Part shown: positions 20,536-28,403 of the stretch, in pieces | Layout of the letters: the number at the start of each line of letters is the position of its first letter | Numbering within the stretch: the first letter of the stretch is position 1 | IMG/VR virus record: IMGVR_UViG_3300023181_000066 | Span: 1 to 31,944 of that record | DNA from: a virus | Length of the DNA stretch: 31,944 nucleotides | Reading direction: 5' to 3' (one strand) | Translations under genes and position numbers: made by a program | The notes under the pieces: model-generated | What the model was told of the DNA's origin: nothing | What the model saw: only the letters and a program-made list of their open reading frames with translations | Database searches by the model: none

Positions 20536-20733
20536 ATGAAAACTAAAACAAAACATTTTTTAATAAGAGTTCGGGCCGCTTTCGGGATCTTCTTTGCTAT
20601 TATTCGGGGCGAAAAAGGTTTTTATTGCGGTAATAAAAGGCTTTATGTAAACTGCCAAAAACAAAATTTAATTGAGGGGCATGAGCATTTAAAAGCTTAT
20701 CATGATTCATTAATAAAATATAAATCAAACTAA
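20536..20733 (+). CDS. Hypothetical protein, 65 aa
   Basis: Not recognised. 65 residues, very basic, with a possible membrane-proximal hydrophobic stretch (AAFGIFFAII) and two Cys (FYCGNKRLYVNC). Function unknown. Confidence 0.66.
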   Translation: MKTKTKHFLIRVRAAFGIFFAIIRGEKGFYCGNKRLYVNCQKQNLIEGHEHLKAYHDSLIKYKSN

Positions 20734-20734
20734 A

Positions 20735-20941
20735 ATGAGTAAAAAACAATGGATTGATCAATATGCAATGATGTTGATGAGTTCTTATTCAGCTATACAA
20801 TATGATCATAATTGTTTTGTAGGCTGGCGCGAAAAAGAGCAATATATGACTGCTGAGGATGCATATACATTAGCGGCAAAAGCTTATGAAAGGGTAAAAG
20901 AATTTAAAAAACTAAAAGATTATGAAAAAATTACTGAATAA
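20735..20941 (+). CDS. Hypothetical protein, 68 aa
   Basis: Not recognised. 68 residues, helical (WIDQYAMMLMSSYSAIQYD) with a charged C-terminal helix. Its stop overlaps the next gene by 20 bp. Confidence 0.67.
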   Translation: MSKKQWIDQYAMMLMSSYSAIQYDHNCFVGWREKEQYMTAEDAYTLAAKAYERVKEFKKLKDYEKITE

Positions 20942-21209
20942 CAAACCCCAGCTATTGCTGAAAGCAGCAGATCCTGATATTGTTTATTACGATCCCAGGG
21001 CAATAAATAAAAGCATTCAATTATTAGCTCTTTTAGATGTACAGGATAAAATTTTAAGAGTTAAAACCGTTTTAGAAATGGATTTATTTAGGATATCTGG
21101 CAACATTGATTTAATAGCTAAAGCTGATAGCTGGATTTATGAAAGGTTTAAAAATGAATGCTTTTGGCATTTTATGCCTCATGATTACGGTGTAATTTAC
21201 GACCGTTAA
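20922..21209 (+). CDS. Hypothetical protein, 95 aa
   Basis: Not recognised. 95 residues, helical, ending FKNECFWHFMPHDYGVIYDR. Last gene of the plus-strand block; a bidirectional terminator follows within 25 bp. The 20-bp overlap with the upstream gene is kept because no later Met gives a better start. Confidence 0.66.
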   Translation: MKKLLNNKPQLLLKAADPDIVYYDPRAINKSIQLLALLDVQDKILRVKTVLEMDLFRISGNIDLIAKADSWIYERFKNECFWHFMPHDYGVIYDR

Positions 21210-21230
21210 TTATTTATTTACCTCAAAAAT

Positions 21231-21263
21231 AAAAAGCCCTTAGCAATTAACTAAGGGCTTTTT
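21231..21263. terminator. Bidirectional terminator between convergent genes
   Basis: AAAAAGCCCTTAG and CTAAGGGCTTTTT form a 13-bp inverted repeat with a 7-nt loop and T runs on both strands. It separates the end of the plus-strand block from the end of the minus-strand packaging block. Confidence 0.88.
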
Positions 21264-21313
21264 AAATAAAATTACTTTATAAGTTGTAAATAATTATTTA
21301 CTGAAAGTTGTAA

Positions 21314-22108
21314 TTATTCGGGTTTTAACAACAAATGATCAGGCGCTGTTACATCCTCCCAAACATGTGTAGTTTTAATGCCCTCAGTTCTTACCTGAGC
21401 TTTGCTAAGATGATCAGCATGATAAACATATTTATCAGCATTATCTGAATTATCATTTTTATTTAATGATGCCTCATACGCTGCTATTTTAGCATCAATT
21501 TGCTCGTTATCATCAGTTAATTCAGCGCCTATTAAAGTTAAATAAGCTTTAAACTTTTCAATTGATTCAGGGCGTGTATCACCTACTTTAATACCTGCTT
21601 TTTCCAAATAAGGGAAACTATCAATATCAGATTGCTCAATTACCTGGTTTATTGATTCCTCAGCATTTTCAACAACAAATTGCTCCCATTTATCAGGATT
21701 CATAGTAATAACACCGTCAACAACAGTGCCCTCGATTAATATTTTTTCTATTGCATCAGGGCCAAATTCAACACCTTTAATTTTAAAGTTTCCGTTTTCT
21801 AAAGGCTCGACACCTGCTGCAGCCCAATCAATTGTGCCGTCCTCATTGCGTTTTATGCCGTCAGGATTTTGGTTGTTATCATTTTCCTGATCAGGATTAC
21901 GATCACCACCAGCCCCCTCAGGTTCGTTTAAAATATCATCAGCAGCCTTTGCAACATCGTTGTTTTCTGCATCAGATTCTTTTTGCAATTGGCCCTCAAT
22001 CGTGTTTGATTGCGGGGTGCCTGCTGTTGAATCAACAGGGGTTTGCCCCTGGCTATTCGCGGCGGCTTGTTTTTCCTGCTCTATTTGAGCTAATGATTTT
22101 CTGCCCAT
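21314..22108 (-). CDS. Acidic, low-complexity protein, putative scaffold-like (264 aa)
   Basis: 264 residues. The first 90 are low-complexity and rich in Gln, Asn, Asp, Glu, Pro and Gly (for example EGAGGDRNPDQENDNNQN); the remainder is helical and acidic (DAKIAAYEASLNKNDNSDN). Acidic, flexible proteins just downstream of the portal are often capsid scaffolds or head-decoration proteins, but no family can be recognised. It is separated from the portal by a 58-residue gene. Last gene of the packaging block, close to a terminator. Confidence 0.65.
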   Translation of the reverse strand: MGRKSLAQIEQEKQAAANSQGQTPVDSTAGTPQSNTIEGQLQKESDAENNDVAKAADDILNEPEGAGGDRNPDQENDNNQNPDGIKRNEDGTIDWAAAGVEPLENGNFKIKGVEFGPDAIEKILIEGTVVDGVITMNPDKWEQFVVENAEESINQVIEQSDIDSFPYLEKAGIKVGDTRPESIEKFKAYLTLIGAELTDDNEQIDAKIAAYEASLNKNDNSDNADKYVYHADHLSKAQVRTEGIKTTHVWEDVTAPDHLLLKPE

Positions 22109-22139
22109 AATTTATATTTTAAAAGTTGTTAATTAAAAA

Positions 22140-22316
22140 TTATTTGCCAGCATCAGCCTCTTTTGCTGCCTCAGCTTTGCGTTTGTCTAAATCCGCTTTA
22201 GCTGTTACTTTAGCCCAATTATAGCTATATGTAATGCCGTCTTTTACTTTATCTGCCTCAGATAAATAGCCCCCGTATCTTACCTCAGGCGCTGTGTTTT
22301 TTGTTTCTGTACTCAT
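22140..22316 (-). CDS. Small hypothetical protein, 58 aa
   Basis: Read directly: ATG at 22316, TAA at 22142-22140, 58 residues (MSTETKNTAPEVRYGGYLSE then helical WAKVTAKADLDKRKAEAAKE). Between portal and putative scaffold. Probably a head-associated mini-protein. Function unknown. Confidence 0.7.
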   Translation of the reverse strand: MSTETKNTAPEVRYGGYLSEADKVKDGITYSYNWAKVTAKADLDKRKAEAAKEADAGK

Positions 22317-22335
22317 GATTTAAATATTTAAGTTA

Positions 22336-23826
22336 TTAAAATGTAGGCTCTGTAACATCTACAATTTGCCTATCTTTTGTTTCTTTCAAAATACGGTCGT
22401 ATTCCTCCTGATCACCACCAGCCTCAATAACAGAGGTAATTTGAGATTTAACAATCTGCCCGCCGTTTAGTTGCATTAAAATATCAGCTTTTTCTTTATC
22501 ATCAGAGATCATGAAAGGATCTAAAGCATGATTAACCTCAGCAACATCAATAATTGTTTCTAACTTCTTATTAATTTTTGCCAAAAATGCCTGCTGTATT
22601 GATGTACGGCGCTGAAATACATCTAATAAAATACTTTCTTTATCTTTTACTGCTAAATGGGTATCCATAAATAATAATTTAATAGCAACACCTGAAACAG
22701 CGCCAAAGCCTTTTAAATTATCGAAATTGATATTCGGGGTTTGGGTTAAACTGTAAATTGTATTTAATAAAGTATCAATTTCAAGTTTAACAGAGGCCGT
22801 TGCATGATCCCAGGTTAAATATTTAGCATCAGCTTGGCCTTTTGCCTGAATAAGCATTGAGCTACTGCCTTTTTCGCCAAAACCTGTAATATTCTCAGCA
22901 TGGGTTAAAAGTATTTTAGGTGCACTATGATAATCGTTTACCTCAGCATGATTTGATAATAAAACCTCTAAACGTTTTATTGCCCTCGAGGCAACACGAT
23001 ACTCAGGCCACCTTTGCCAGCCGAAAACAATCGGCATTTTACCCAAATCATGATCATCATTTTTAACGAGCTCATATTTTGCTGCGGTAATTTGTTTATA
23101 CAGATAAATCTGCTCATCAGTGAAAACCTGAAAATAAACAACTTTTTTGCTACCCTCCTGTACTGAAAATTCTCTGCTAAAACAAATAAAATCTCCTAAC
23201 TCATTTTTTAACGGATAAAATTTTTCTCCGTTTTCGCGGCTGAATAAAGCAACTTTTAAACGTTCGTTTGCAGAAAAACCATAACGCTCAGTCGCTTTTG
23301 GCGTATCTTCTAAATACCAATACTCAGCAGCTTCGCAATAGGTAAATATATTACGGGCAAACTCTCGATCATGTGTTGCAATTTTGTTATCAAACAAAAT
23401 GCGCTCCAATGCAAATTGAAACGCTGCTAAATCGCTTTTTAAAGCCTCTTTGTTTTTGTCGTTAAGCCCTTTATATGTCCTGATTGCTGGGTTTGCTAAA
23501 CAGAATGAAACTCGCTTATTACAAATTAATTCCTGATAAGATAAGGCTATCCTGTTAACGGGCTCAACCCTTAATAATTCGGGTTCTTGCACCTCATCAG
23601 CTGGGCCAATATTACCCTGATATGGAATGCCTTTAGGTTTTTTACGGGCTGCATATATCTTTTTATCGGGCCTCAGAGTAGGGCTCATGATATCATGCAG
23701 ATCAATGTTAATTTCCTTTAAAATCTCTCTTAGTTTAACTTCGGGAAAACTACGATTTTTTAAAGCTTTAACAATTTCGTTTGGCTCTGCTGCCTCTGTA
23801 AGCTTAGCGGCTTCATAAACTTTCAT
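22336..23826 (-). CDS. Phage portal protein (SPP1 gp6-like)
   Basis: 496 residues. Evidence: position directly after TerL and a protein of portal length, with an N-terminal stretch (MKVYEAAKLTEAAEPNEIVK), VNRIALSYQELICNKRVSFC typical of the portal wing region, an FSREFSVQEG/VVYFQVFTDE beta section, a KFNFDNLKGFGAVSG-type turn (PNINFDNLKGFGAVSGVAIK), and a final helical crown. It forms the dodecameric DNA gate at the capsid vertex. Spacing to TerL is 7 bp. Confidence 0.86.
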   Translation of the reverse strand: MKVYEAAKLTEAAEPNEIVKALKNRSFPEVKLREILKEINIDLHDIMSPTLRPDKKIYAARKKPKGIPYQGNIGPADEVQEPELLRVEPVNRIALSYQELICNKRVSFCLANPAIRTYKGLNDKNKEALKSDLAAFQFALERILFDNKIATHDREFARNIFTYCEAAEYWYLEDTPKATERYGFSANERLKVALFSRENGEKFYPLKNELGDFICFSREFSVQEGSKKVVYFQVFTDEQIYLYKQITAAKYELVKNDDHDLGKMPIVFGWQRWPEYRVASRAIKRLEVLLSNHAEVNDYHSAPKILLTHAENITGFGEKGSSSMLIQAKGQADAKYLTWDHATASVKLEIDTLLNTIYSLTQTPNINFDNLKGFGAVSGVAIKLLFMDTHLAVKDKESILLDVFQRRTSIQQAFLAKINKKLETIIDVAEVNHALDPFMISDDKEKADILMQLNGGQIVKSQITSVIEAGGDQEEYDRILKETKDRQIVDVTEPTF

Positions 23827-23833
23827 ATATCAA

Positions 23834-25429
23834 TTAAAATAAATGGGATAAATCAATATTATCAGGAAAATAACAATCATCAAAAGTATTTGCTAAGCTA
23901 TCAAATAAATCTGTACTTTTCCCTAACCTTTTTTTAATATCCTCTTTTGGCTCAATCATGATTTTACCATTAGATTTAAAAAAATACTTTATCTCAGTGG
24001 CTTCCTCAATCAATTCATCACCTGGGGGCAACATTGCGCCACTGTTATTTTTTGGGTTTAACCAATCCCTTACAGCCCAAAATAAATAAGCTCTTTTATT
24101 CTCAAATTCATAAATATCAGTTAAATCTTTTAACGGTCGCTCATAAATATCAATCGCTTTATTACTGTATTTACAACTAAAAGAACGCCCACGTAAATAC
24201 TCATTTTGTTCCTCAGCTTCAATTTCCTGCAAGCGTGACCAAACCCCAGCACCCTCTCCAATGGTATCAATTATTGCAATGCTTTTTGGGTGTAAGTTAA
24301 ATTCATTTACAATTTTGCCAGCTATTTGCATGTGATTTGCAACCCCGCCCGAATTGATTTTATAAAATCTGTTTACAATATTTCCATATTTATAACACAA
24401 TACAGAGCTATCGCGGCCCATACCTGCAACGTCAACACCCAGGCGCAAACGCTCCTTATATAACATTTGCTCTGCATTGCCTCCATGATATTCTAACCAG
24501 CGGGCCTGAGCTGCCAAAATCCATTGCTCAGGTATTAATGAATCCTCAGAAACTTTTGGAAATTTACCAAGTATTTTAATTCTAAAAATGTCCTCAGGTC
24601 TATACCATTGGCCCATATATTGAAAATCATCCTCAGATTCTAAAACCTCATCAGGGCGTATTGGTTCGCACCAAAGCTGAATGCGCTCTTCTAACCATTC
24701 AACATTCACTTGACCAGGTATAATTTTTGCCCTTGCAACAATGTTTGGGGCATCCATCGAATTTAATCTAAACTTAGTCCAAAACTGAGATTTTTGAGAT
24801 TTGGCAGCATAACCAATTGTTTGATTTGGGTTAAATACCAATAAAATACAACTATTGTTCTGCAAATTACCCTCAATAGCTTCAAAAACTAAATCAGGCA
24901 TACCTGATGCCTCAGTAACAGCAAACATTGTATTTTCAGCATGAAATCCCGTCCATGCCTCTGTGCTATGTGAATCGGCTTTAAATCCTGTTAAAAACCA
25001 ATTTTCCTCATCTGTCCTGATATCATTTGCAACTAACCGACCAGGTAAATCAACACCGTTACGCTTTGCTGCAAGCCAATGCCTCACAAACTCAGGTTTC
25101 ATGATGTTTTTAATCTGCCTATCAGTCGGGGCGGTTAAAGCAACTTTAGTATCGTGAACTAAAACGCCTTTTGAATCCCAAACGGGTGTTTGGTACATAA
25201 AACACATAACAGCAACACCTGTTACATAATCTTTGCCCCTGGCAGTTCCTGAGGCAACAGATACACGTTTTTCGTGTTGTACGGCATCAATAATTTTTCT
25301 TTGTTCCCTATCCATTCGGGAATTGAAAACCTCAAACGCAAATTTGTTCCAATCATCCCGCCACGATTGAGCCAATGCAATGCCTTTTTTTATTAAATCT
25401 TCGTTTTCTTTATGGCTTAATCTGATCAT
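23834..25429 (-). CDS. terL: Terminase large subunit
   Basis: 531 residues. N-terminal ATPase: Walker A region ASGTARGKDY (59-68), Walker B MFAVTE (168-173, E173 as catalytic Glu), coupling motif VFNPNQ (198-203). C-terminal RNase-H-type nuclease: GVDVAGMGRD (331-340, D333), IAIIDTIGEG (384-393, D388) and TDLFDSLANT (506-515). The Walker A loop has Asp67 where Ser/Thr is normal. TerL powers headful or site-specific packaging of DNA into proheads. It sits between TerS and portal with spacers of 2-7 bp. Confidence 0.93.
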   Translation of the reverse strand: MIRLSHKENEDLIKKGIALAQSWRDDWNKFAFEVFNSRMDREQRKIIDAVQHEKRVSVASGTARGKDYVTGVAVMCFMYQTPVWDSKGVLVHDTKVALTAPTDRQIKNIMKPEFVRHWLAAKRNGVDLPGRLVANDIRTDEENWFLTGFKADSHSTEAWTGFHAENTMFAVTEASGMPDLVFEAIEGNLQNNSCILLVFNPNQTIGYAAKSQKSQFWTKFRLNSMDAPNIVARAKIIPGQVNVEWLEERIQLWCEPIRPDEVLESEDDFQYMGQWYRPEDIFRIKILGKFPKVSEDSLIPEQWILAAQARWLEYHGGNAEQMLYKERLRLGVDVAGMGRDSSVLCYKYGNIVNRFYKINSGGVANHMQIAGKIVNEFNLHPKSIAIIDTIGEGAGVWSRLQEIEAEEQNEYLRGRSFSCKYSNKAIDIYERPLKDLTDIYEFENKRAYLFWAVRDWLNPKNNSGAMLPPGDELIEEATEIKYFFKSNGKIMIEPKEDIKKRLGKSTDLFDSLANTFDDCYFPDNIDLSHLF

Positions 25430-25431
25430 CT

Positions 25432-25980
25432 TTATTCTCTATGATCAGGGATATAAGCCTCAGCTGCGGTTTCTGTTTCAGTTTTTGAATGATCTTTTAC
25501 CTCAATACCTGCAGGCTTTGTTTTCATTAAAAAATTATGAAATCCTAATGTTTCGCCATTACTTGTAACATCAATTTTAGTTGATGTTTTAAAGTTTTTA
25601 GCATCTGCATTGTTTAAGAAATATTGAATTAAACCAGGGTTTGGCTGAATGTGTTTTGTTGTTTTGGTACGGCTTTTTACTATGGGCTTATATTCATTTG
25701 AGCCTGGTATTTTCTCATAAACTATTTCAGCTTTTGTTTCATCAACAGAATATCCTGAAATTAATTTTTCTAAAGAAAGTTTTGCTTTTACTGTTATGTT
25801 ATCCCTGATAACATCATCCAATTCTGCTAATTTGTCAGAAAAGTCAGTTTTGTTTTTTTTCCAATGGTAGAAAGTTTCGCGGGTTATATTCGCTTTTTTG
25901 CAAATTTCATGTATTGTAAATTCATTTGTAACATACATTGAAAATATTATCTCTCTCGTTGCTTTATTATAACTCGCCAT
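25432..25980 (-). CDS. terS: Terminase small subunit (helix-turn-helix type)
   Basis: 182 residues. The N-terminal 60 residues form a helix-turn-helix, FTIHEICKKANITRETFYHW, of the kind found in phage TerS. The middle and end are strand-rich and low in similarity to anything I know. It recognises the packaging site and recruits TerL, whose gene follows after 2 bp. The spacing and neighbours make this the expected TerS. Confidence 0.82.
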   Translation of the reverse strand: MASYNKATREIIFSMYVTNEFTIHEICKKANITRETFYHWKKNKTDFSDKLAELDDVIRDNITVKAKLSLEKLISGYSVDETKAEIVYEKIPGSNEYKPIVKSRTKTTKHIQPNPGLIQYFLNNADAKNFKTSTKIDVTSNGETLGFHNFLMKTKPAGIEVKDHSKTETETAAEAYIPDHRE

Positions 25981-26041
25981 AGCTTTAGCCCTTTGATTCA
26001 GCCCCCTTAATTGATTGCCGCCCCTTTTTTTGTTCTAACTA

Positions 26042-26641
26042 TTATTTTAAAATGATATGATCAAAAGGTTTGATAATCATTTCAATTTGTTCTTTTATTT
26101 TTTCGTATTCCTCAAAATTACCTTTGAATACAATTTTTAAATCAATGTCGGTGTTAGCAACCTCGTTTGTTTCATCATCCTCAGGCACAAACTCATCAAA
26201 GTTTGGTATTTCTAAACCCCACTCCAAAAGATCAGCTGCATCGAAATCATTTGCAAGTAAATCAAAATCATCTGAGCCAAAAGCAATGTTATCTTTAATT
26301 AAATACTCTTTTAGCTTTTCAACAGGTGTTTTTGGATTTAAAACAATGCAAGGTACATCATGAAAACCTAAATGAATAGCGGCCCTAAATCTCATATTTC
26401 CGCAAAGGATTAAATAAGCCTCAGCATACGGGATAACAACCAACTTTCTAACATTTAAATATTCAGGTGCTGCCTGAATGGAGTTACAAAGCTTTTCAAA
26501 CCTTTCATCCTTTATAAAACGAGGGTTTGCAGGTAAATCATGCATTTGCCCTGTATTGGGGTATAGATCAACACATTCAATTGATTTTTCTTCAATTACT
26601 AATCTAAAATCATTCTGCATTAATTCGGTGCCTGTTTCCAT
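26042..26641 (-). CDS. ParB/Srx-domain protein
   Basis: 199 residues from ATG 26641 (METGTELMQNDF); a TTG three codons upstream would add MDK. The ParB N-terminal fold is seen in DLPANPRFIKDERFEKLCNS, an SIQ loop, then VVIPYAEAYLILCGNMRFRA with the box GNMRFRAA, and a following helix. Stand-alone ParB-domain genes are common in phages next to nucleases and methyltransferases and may act as NTP-dependent DNA-binding or nuclease proteins. The C-terminus is very acidic. Upstream of TerS, downstream of the HNH gene. Confidence 0.78.
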   Translation of the reverse strand: METGTELMQNDFRLVIEEKSIECVDLYPNTGQMHDLPANPRFIKDERFEKLCNSIQAAPEYLNVRKLVVIPYAEAYLILCGNMRFRAAIHLGFHDVPCIVLNPKTPVEKLKEYLIKDNIAFGSDDFDLLANDFDAADLLEWGLEIPNFDEFVPEDDETNEVANTDIDLKIVFKGNFEEYEKIKEQIEMIIKPFDHIILK

Positions 26642-26655
26642 TTTATCCAAATTTA

Positions 26656-27204
26656 TTAAATATATTCAAAATAATAACCTAAATGCTTTTTTCTTTGCCC
26701 GTAAAGAACTCTATCAATTGAAGTATGACGAGTATTTAAATGTTTTGCTGCAGCTGATATAGTGTCAAAATTTAACGAAATGTTATCATTAAACATTCTA
26801 ATCTTACGCGCCTTAAAATGATCTTTACCCGAAACACCAAACCCTTTTTGTAACCCAGCACTGTATGCATGTATTTGATTTTCTGATTGATCAGACCACT
26901 CTAAATTCCAATCATTATTATTTAATTTATTGCCGTCTAAATGATTTACCTGAGGCAAATTTTTAGGGTTTGGAATAAAAGCCATTGCTACTAATCTGTG
27001 AACTAAAAATGTTTTCCCTTTATGTGAAAATTGAATATGAGCATATTCTTTTTCGTTAATTTTTAATATTCGGCTTTTAACTAATCTTTTGGAATTACCC
27101 TTACAATTAACAATTCTATCTAAACCTTTTATTTTACCTGTGTTTGAAACTAAATGAGTTTCAAAATATTCCTTTATTGGAACAGGTTTCCATATTTCTA
27201 CCAT
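26656..27204 (-). CDS. NUMOD4/HNH homing endonuclease (free-standing)
   Basis: 182 residues. NUMOD4 at 1-45 (EIWKPV...YFETHLVSNTGKIKG), HNH core with HR at 69-70 and NHLDGNKLNN (87-96) plus N100, and a C-terminal NUMOD1-like DNA-binding part (ISAAAKHLNTRHTSIDRVLY). Homing endonucleases of this type insert into phage genes or intergenic sites. Its start lies 44 bp inside the upstream VRR-NUC gene, so it probably invaded there. No intron is seen. Confidence 0.9.
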   Translation of the reverse strand: MVEIWKPVPIKEYFETHLVSNTGKIKGLDRIVNCKGNSKRLVKSRILKINEKEYAHIQFSHKGKTFLVHRLVAMAFIPNPKNLPQVNHLDGNKLNNNDWNLEWSDQSENQIHAYSAGLQKGFGVSGKDHFKARKIRMFNDNISLNFDTISAAAKHLNTRHTSIDRVLYGQRKKHLGYYFEYI

Positions 27205-27538
27205 GCATTATATCGTTTAAAGTTTTGATTGCATCATCAAAACCATAACAAATATATGTGTTTATTCCGTTACTCCTCCAAATGTTATTTATATTATTTT
27301 GATGCTCTGAAACTTTGCCTTTTTCAGCTTTTAATTCAATCCCGTAAAGTGTTTTATTGTGAATCAATAGTAAATCAGGAACGCCAGGCAAAACACCCAT
27401 GCCTTTTAATTTTGCCGCCTCCTTTGCGTTTCTTTTACCTCCATTTGGGCAATGAAAAAAAAGTCCTTTTTTATGCGGGTACTGCAAAGAAAAATATGTA
27501 AAAACATTTTTCTGCAAATTATCTTCAATACCCCGCAT
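27161..27538 (-). CDS. VRR-NUC domain nuclease
   Basis: 125 residues. PD-(D/E)xK-type VRR-NUC: GVPDLLLI (52-59, D55), YGIELKAEKGKVSEHQ (65-80, E68 and K70, Q80). The last 15 residues overlap the HNH endonuclease gene in another frame and show no domain similarity, so they may be an artefact of that insertion. Probable role in DNA branch resolution or host DNA processing. TAATG-like junction with the upstream 27538 gene. Confidence 0.88.
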   Translation of the reverse strand: MRGIEDNLQKNVFTYFSLQYPHKKGLFFHCPNGGKRNAKEAAKLKGMGVLPGVPDLLLIHNKTLYGIELKAEKGKVSEHQNNINNIWRSNGINTYICYGFDDAIKTLNDIMHGRNMETCSNKGIF

Positions 27539-27840
27539 TATTCAGAAATTAAAACTTTACACTTTTGATTTTCTTTGCAGGCGCATTGCTTTTTGGTAAT
27601 CGGGCATTTTGATTTTATTGCATTGCTCAAAATTAAATTACATGCATTTTCATCAGTTGATATTGCAATAATTGTTTCAAATCCTGTTTTTTCAGAAACA
27701 TATTTTAAAAAATTAAATGTTGCTGATGCTTTTGAGGAAAAACCTTTTGTAATCATGATGTGCAAACGGTCTTCGTTTAACTCTACTTTTTCGACCTTAC
27801 CGAATTGGCCTAAGTCTTTTTTTAGCTCTTTTAAATCCAT
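27538..27840 (-). CDS. Hypothetical protein, 100 aa
   Basis: Not recognised. 100 residues; strand-rich N-terminus (KVEKVELNEDRLHIMITKGF), helix, and a Cys-rich C-terminus CPITKKQCACKENQKCK that may bind zinc. One-base overlaps with both neighbours indicate a tightly coupled operon. Confidence 0.7.
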   Translation of the reverse strand: MDLKELKKDLGQFGKVEKVELNEDRLHIMITKGFSSKASATFNFLKYVSEKTGFETIIAISTDENACNLILSNAIKSKCPITKKQCACKENQKCKVLISE

Positions 27841-28031
27841 TATAATAAATTATCTGTTTTAGTATCGAAAGGCCCAGCCTCAGGATAACGGGTTAAATTT
27901 TTAACGCAACTAAAGGCAATATTTCCAAAACCAAAGTACTCTGATAAAACTTCTACTTTATCGCCTTTAATGCCATAGCTTTTTTTAGATCCTGATGTTG
28001 CATTGCAATCAACTTTAAGGCGTTTTATCAT
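27840..28031 (-). CDS. Hypothetical protein, 63 aa
   Basis: Not recognised. 63 residues, beta-rich, MIKRLKVDCNATSGSKKSYG, likely a small barrel. It overlaps the next gene by 17 bp at its 5' end. Confidence 0.66.
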   Translation of the reverse strand: MIKRLKVDCNATSGSKKSYGIKGDKVEVLSEYFGFGNIAFSCVKNLTRYPEAGPFDTKTDNLL

Positions 28032-28401
28032 TTTTACCGATTTTTAAATACATAAGTGCCTCGCCGCCTTTATCAGCAATATTCTGTTTTGAATAATCAA
28101 AAACACCATAAAGAGGGCAATATATTTTGCCATTATTGTAAACAACCCAATGACTGCCTTTTTTATCCCATTTGATGATCAACATACACAACTCAGGCAG
28201 TTGCTTTTGCAAAATAAATCTGTATGCCTTTTTGCCAGGGTTTAACCCTAACTTTTTCAAAACTTCTATTACAGCCTTTCGGCGGGTTCCTTTGTCGTGC
28301 CCGAAAGCTGCAATGGATTCCTCAACAGAAATACCTGCAATCATTGCAACACAATGTTGCCCGCATGATTTACTGCCCTCAGGCTGATAAATATGTTTCA
28401 T
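28015..28401 (-). CDS. C39-like papain-fold protein
   Basis: 128 residues. An N-terminal GSKSCGQHCVAM with the likely nucleophile Cys13, then SHWVVY with His84, match the spacing of C39-type peptidases, which here would be a minimal domain. The Asp that normally follows the catalytic His (in a YYVYDP-like strand) is replaced by C95 in IYCP, so activity is uncertain. It may act as a small maturation or interaction module. It lies just downstream of the 289-residue replication-associated gene. Confidence 0.7.
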   Translation of the reverse strand: MKHIYQPEGSKSCGQHCVAMIAGISVEESIAAFGHDKGTRRKAVIEVLKKLGLNPGKKAYRFILQKQLPELCMLIIKWDKKGSHWVVYNNGKIYCPLYGVFDYSKQNIADKGGEALMYLKIGKNDKTP

Positions 28402-28403
28402 GA

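Noticed and set aside
26642-26655. TAAATTTG promoter before the ParB-domain gene
   Set aside because: The -7 match lies only a few bases before the ATG, within the end of the HNH gene. TAnnTTTG occurs often by chance in AT-rich DNA, and no palindrome or leader accompanies it.
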